From Isoetes taiwanensis (lineage: Eukaryota; Streptophyta; Lycopodiopsida; Isoetales; Isoetaceae): a DNA stretch of 64,000 bases. The stretch spans positions 124,001-188,000 of the forward strand of contig JAJEKV010000027.1 of NCBI GenBank assembly GCA_021234155.1, written 5' to 3'. The notes below the pieces were generated by a model. It worked only from the letters and a program-made list of their open reading frames with translations. It did no database searches and was not told where the DNA came from. A program made the position numbers and the translations under genes. Every line of letters begins with the position of its first letter. Within the stretch, counting starts at the first letter, position 1. Of the stretch, positions 60,101 through 64,000 are shown in pieces.

Positions 60101-60792
60101 TCAGAAAGGGTATACCCTTCCAAGTTGACTACCCTATTACTATAATTCCAAAGATTTTCTGAGAGATAGAACCTGTCATGAAGGCATAGGATAGGGTCAT
60201 TTCTTTTGTCAGTCCAGCTGTAGGAATTAGGTCTCGTTCTTGCCAGCAACAGATTATGGCCCTGAATGAGATCCCTCCATGAATTCTTTTCCTAAGCACC
60301 CAAAGGCCTTAAATTCTTATTTTTCATAAAATCATTAGTGACCATGTTAAGATCCCCTCCTAAAATACACTCCTCGAAATCCAGATTATCTAAACTATTT
60401 CTTACAATATTCCAAATCCCAACCCTATCCCCAAGATTGTTGTAGGCATAGATGTTAACTAAAGCTAGCCTAGTCCTAAAAATAGTACACTAGAGAATCT
60501 GCCACCTACCATCCCTGCCATTAATCATATAAAAATTAGACATATTAAGATTATTCTTCCAAGCTATAGCAATTCCTGCAGAAGAGTCATTAGCAGGGAT
60601 AGATCATAGATTAAAATCAGGGGGGAGAGTTCTACTAATCATAACCTGATGGTTGGAGTCATGAATCTTATGCTCCTGAATAAAAAAGATGTCGGGATTA
60701 AGGGAGGAGGGGCACACTTTTAATCTATCCCTTTTAATACTATTATTTATACCCTAGAGATTTCAGGTTATACAGTTAATCTTCTTGTCCAT
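57178..60792 (-). pseudogene. LINE ORF2: endonuclease, reverse transcriptase, zinc finger
   Basis: ORF2 begins near 60792 (MDKKINCIT). The endonuclease follows with PDIFFIQEHKIHDSNHQV, ECILGGDLNMV and YTLSDHNP (about 60.1 kb). RT at 58684-59286 has YKPISLSNMIYKLISGTIAR, LIKLDITKAFDTVSWNFLF, GVKQGCPLAPFLFLI and the catalytic FADD (about 58.70 kb). The connection continues at 57932-58727 (CNINPIKSKVLAKD, SASKILGIPY). The C-terminal finger is CPMCLRQREDEDHLFWTC (about 57.45 kb). Frameshifts and stops are frequent, so it is inactive. This is the plant L1 layout. Confidence 0.88.
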
Positions 60793-60799
60793 TAATATC

Positions 60800-61310
60800 T
60801 ATACTTCCCTACCACCTTCCCAGCCTGGATGGTGGATTTCCTTAGGCTAGCTCTGCTAGGTTTTGAGTAGAATTTCTTCTTTCCTCTTCCCCTCTTTCTA
60901 TCAACCAATCCAACTATTTTCTTTAGTGTCTAAGAGGTCTTCAATCTTTTGCTCAAGATTAGTTACCTCCCATTGCTGAGGAAAGTCCGGGAGCTTGGGC
61001 AGAGAGAGAATGGTATCTTCTGTATCAATTTTAATAGAGAGGTTAATATTCTCAATCATAACCACCATACCTTTGTCAATGTTGACCCTCATCTGATCGA
61101 GCTGATCCACAGGAAAGTGAGAATTGATAGTTGGGGTATTATTCAGCTCATGCTTGATTGGCTCCTGGTCTCATGAGATGGTGCTGCAATCACCCTTCTC
61201 CTCCTTATTATGCTTTGGGATCCAGACCTGCTTATAGCCATGCTGGTTTATAGGCTCCTTCCTGTTCTGCTGTTTCTGACTGTATGACTTGGCAGATTCC
61301 CTGTTCCCCA
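60800..61310 (-). pseudogene. LINE ORF1 remnant
   Basis: The minus-strand reading gives QHGYKQVWIPKHNKEEKGD (about 61.22 kb), then DQLDQMRVNIDKGMVVMIEN and KIEDLLDTKENSW, and a basic end GRGKKKFYSKPSRASLRKST just before ORF2. The QVWIPK motif and position suggest the C-terminal part of an L1 ORF1. The 5' part is missing. Confidence 0.45.
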
Positions 61311-64000
61311 TCTATGGGTATGTTTTCATAACATTTTGTTATGTCACATACAAATAAGTCATCGATTTTATTTGGTAGATTTATGGCTAGATCATAGATA
61401 GAATTTATGATCCATGAGGCTTTTATTTCATGTTGGCTCTCATTATTAAATTCTCTACATCTTTCATTACATATTCTTGGCCATATTTCCACTACTGTAT
61501 TTAATCCAGCAGCAATTAAAGAAGCTAGATCAGAGAAAATACTTTTGTGCGCATTGGTTATCCATCTGTACTCTCTTTTGTGGGCCTCAAGCTTTCTATG
61601 ATCAGGTCATTTACTAGAGCTGCTATATCAAATTCAATCTGTTCAACTATCATGCTTTCAGTAAAGTTTGTCTTCACAAAATCAGGTCCTTCAAGCCTCT
61701 TATATGCCTCAGCTCTAATATGGTATGGACATATAAAGGACGGGTTGTTAGCCGCCTTGTCTACACCAGATATGTAGAAGTTACTTTTAAGCCACTCTAT
61801 ATTTTTTATTACTTCAGCATCTTCAATCATAAACTTAGTCATGTTACCCCTGTTGTTGTTAACTGCTTCGACGGCCAAGATTTCTGATACCAACAGAATT
61901 TCTGCTTTGCTCTTATTAATCAGATCCAAATCCTTCTCATTAAATGAGAATCTATGCAGGGAAAAGAACTGATCTATGGTGATCTTTAGTTCCTTCTTAA
62001 ACAATGGGATAGAGAATGGGTGGTCGGGTATATGGTTAAGACACATGCTAAACAGATTTCTAAGTGCCTTATGATGCACTATGCTGATGTCTGTGGTCCT
62101 GATGTGTCCTACTTCCTGGTCAATGAATTTCGCTAAAGTAGGATTGCCACAAGGGCATTTCATACTGTCATCTTTAGCAAAGACCATTTTGGGTTTATAA
62201 AATATTGCTTTAAGATTACTTACATACTTCCAACCAAAGGTTAGAATCTTCGTATATCCTAATACCTTTGTTCCCAAAGTACTTAAACAGTACCTGCTCA
62301 AAAACTTTATTGAACTTCACTTTGCTAACCATTTTAGAGAAAAATGAGAAGTGGATGTATTTCTTATTCTGTTTTCCTTTTGTGGTTACTAGAATCCAAT
62401 CGCCATCATCTCCAAGTGTCGTCATTCTCCTTATCTGTGAGAAAGTATATTGTATATGTCATGATCACAAGGATCAAATGGTATGTAATGCCTATGTAGG
62501 CATTTGAGAACTAGAGTCTAAATGCAAACTAACCCCCAGTACAAGAGTTTTTATGGACAATATCCTAGTAAAACGAACTTTATTTTCAAAAGATACTACT
62601 TCAGTAAAACACAACCAATCATTGAAACTTCATTATAGACGAAAATAGTAAAGCATAACCTTTAAAGATTTGGATCACAGAAATCAAACTGGTAGTATAG
62701 TTACTTACTTACTTACTTCACTAGATATAGGCTGCATGGTGATGTCTCGAGGGCTCTGCTTTTCTCCATATCCTTAGCCTTAGTGACTGATCCTCCATCA
62801 TTGATACTAGTTTCCTCCAGGTTAATGACATCAGTTCCATAATTGTCAGATGCTTTTGACAGAGTTGGTTCAGAGCCCCTATATAGTTTTGGAGGCATAA
62901 TTATGGAGCCATCCGGACTGTCTGGTTTGCTTGACCTTTTCCTATTCCCATTGTTGCAATTGTCGCCTTTTGCATTAAATTGTTGCTGTTTACTGATCAG
63001 GAATTTGATTGGTTTGACTGTCTTCTCTAGAATGTCAGTGAGTTTGGTACCTCCAAACTCAGCACTCAAATCAACGTTAGCATTTTCAGAGAACTTGACT
63101 GTCATCTTCATGAGTATATCCCTTACCCTGAGTTATCCTAAAAAGGCAATGATAGCATTCTTGAAGGGCTTTGTAGACATGACTGATGTAAAAAATGCAA
63201 ACCTGACTGGGATAGCCTGATCGGGAAATGCTTTGTCCAAGTTATTCATGAGGTACCATATAGCATGGTCCAGCCAAATTATAGTATCAGGACAGTCACC
63301 ATTTTCTTTTGCCATCTTGTCACATTTGCATTTAACAAACGGGCAAAAAGTCCTCCACATTTTCTTGATAAAGAATTTGTGTCTCCTTTCATCAATTCTT
63401 GCTTGATGTGCTTTTTGACCAATAAAAATCTGTTTACTGTTGCTGCATGTAAGCCCAAGGAACTTAGCTGAAAATGGCAGAGTTACCTCAAGTTTATCAA
63501 CACTACGGATGAAGTTGTCTGCGTCATTATATGCATCGGTCATTTCGTTGTCATGGACAGATGCCAGACTTTTTCAAGCTTCCATTGAGATAGGTGCAAG
63601 TACTCCCAAGTTTTTGCTCATCCATATTGCTTGCTTATATTGTCTTCCATGCGATTCAACTTCCCTGGGTGTCATGATGGGAAACCTCCCGCAGTTAAAG
63701 AAGTGTAACATATTAATGGGCAATCTTTCCTCCACAACCTCAATCCTCTCGGCTATGATAGCGTTGTCAGCAAACCCGAATGCTGCCTTTTGTTCATCTG
63801 TTAACATGTCAATGTTAAACAAACAATTGGATACATGAGCATTGGGAGCTACCATGCTCTGCGTCACAGGGGGAGTCCTGACTCTTCTAGCCGTATTGGC
63901 TGAGGGAAAGGAGAATTTTACTCCGTTGGCCCTTTCTAGGGCAGTTAGGCTCTTAATGAAAATCCTTAGATTGCTGGCTTCTCTTTCAGTTGCATTGATC
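61310..64000 (-). pseudogene. Reverse transcriptase gene of uncertain family, partial and decayed
   Basis: A minus-strand gene entering from the right window edge. N-terminal parts (63574-64000 and 63133-63543) read NMLHFFNCGRFPIMTPREVE, VDKLEVTLPFSAKFLGLTCS and DHAIWYLMNNLDKAFPDQAI. A charged linker follows (62713-63111). A splice-like region (GTAAGTAAGTAAG donor at 62716, acceptor CTCACAG at 62435) precedes the next exons. At 61558-62301 it reads CPCGNPTLAKFIDQEVGHIR and FYISGVDKAANNPSFICPYH. At 61330-61560 it reads WITNAHKSIFSDLASLIAAG, then IDDLFVCDITKCYENIPI, which looks like RT motif A. The gene is cut right after that motif by the LINE border. The DKAANN block resembles the DKG region before RT motifs in Penelope-like elements, and introns would fit that group, but I am not sure. 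Confidence 0.5.

Larger units (their letters stand above)
46509..61310 (-). mobile_element. L1-type LINE, 5'-truncated, split by two later insertions
   Basis: A 21-bp poly-T run (46509-46529) is the poly-A end on the minus strand. The LINE consists of 46509-46696, then 50771-51108, then 57176 to about 61310; the gaps are a pogo-like element and an LTR retrotransposon. Across the pogo gap the joined minus strand reads DPPSSLVPIWNSLADLHAML without a break. The 5' end is an ORF1 remnant with YKQVWIPKH and KIEDLLDTKENSW. I did not find a matching target duplication on the 5' side. Confidence 0.7.

Overview
The window reads as nuclear DNA of a land plant, most likely a fern or another seed-free plant. 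The evidence is spliceosomal introns, long PLS-type PPR genes, a plastid rubredoxin gene, chromovirus-type Ty3/gypsy, L1-type LINE, hAT and pogo elements, AT-rich spacers and few intact host genes. The species cannot be fixed from sequence alone. Host genes seen: a disrupted PPR gene (about 0.8-3.7 kb), a duplicated PPR relic (35.2-36.5 kb), a NusB-like fragment (36.7-36.9 kb), further PPR relics (38.1 kb, 43.8-44.4 kb) and one apparently intact four-exon plastid rubredoxin gene (44.7-45.7 kb, minus strand). The rest is mobile DNA or unrecognised spacer.

The left half is a three-level nest. A decayed Ty3/gypsy element runs on the minus strand from about 25.1 kb (gag) to 6.2 kb (3' LTR edge). 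Its reverse transcriptase is split by a 13,872-bp insertion (9420-23291). The insertion has inverted termini and a 4-bp duplication ATGG, and removing it plus one ATGG restores the RT reading G-A-P-I-L-F-V-K-K-K-D. Nested in it is an intact-looking 5.5-kb hAT element (9769-15292, 8-bp duplication TATGCAGT) with a four-exon transposase.

Without the hAT, the outer insertion is about 8.3 kb and is the most unusual object here. On the plus strand it carries a DUF7869-like protein with a DDE-like motif set, a candidate transposase. On the minus strand it carries a decayed, intron-containing gene that joins a ParB-like domain (GGNH motif) to a beta-class DNA methyltransferase (HGDC, degenerate DPPY, motif X and motif I). 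Beside that gene lies an array of five roughly 28-bp palindromes at a 41-42 bp period, and half-sites of the palindrome (CGGAATAC) occur in the gene's introns. A transposon combining a DNA methyltransferase, a ParB-like domain and palindromic iterons is a combination I do not recognise.

Downstream, 25.7-27.8 kb encodes an HUH endonuclease-like protein with a long RGG-rich N-terminus, resembling Replitron-type Rep proteins. A Helitron-like 3' terminus lies at 28.2 kb. From 28.2 to 43 kb there is mostly AT-rich DNA with tandem repeats and PPR or NusB relics.

The right end is a second nest. A 5'-truncated L1-type LINE on the minus strand (poly-A end at 46.5 kb, 5' part near 61.3 kb) was split by a pogo-like element (46697-50768, shared inverted termini) and by an LTR retrotransposon (51114-57170, 5-bp duplication GTATA). 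The LTR element has lost protease, most of RT and integrase but keeps a long coiled-coil accessory ORF. From about 61.3 kb to the window edge lies a decayed, possibly intron-bearing reverse transcriptase gene of a type I cannot assign with confidence.
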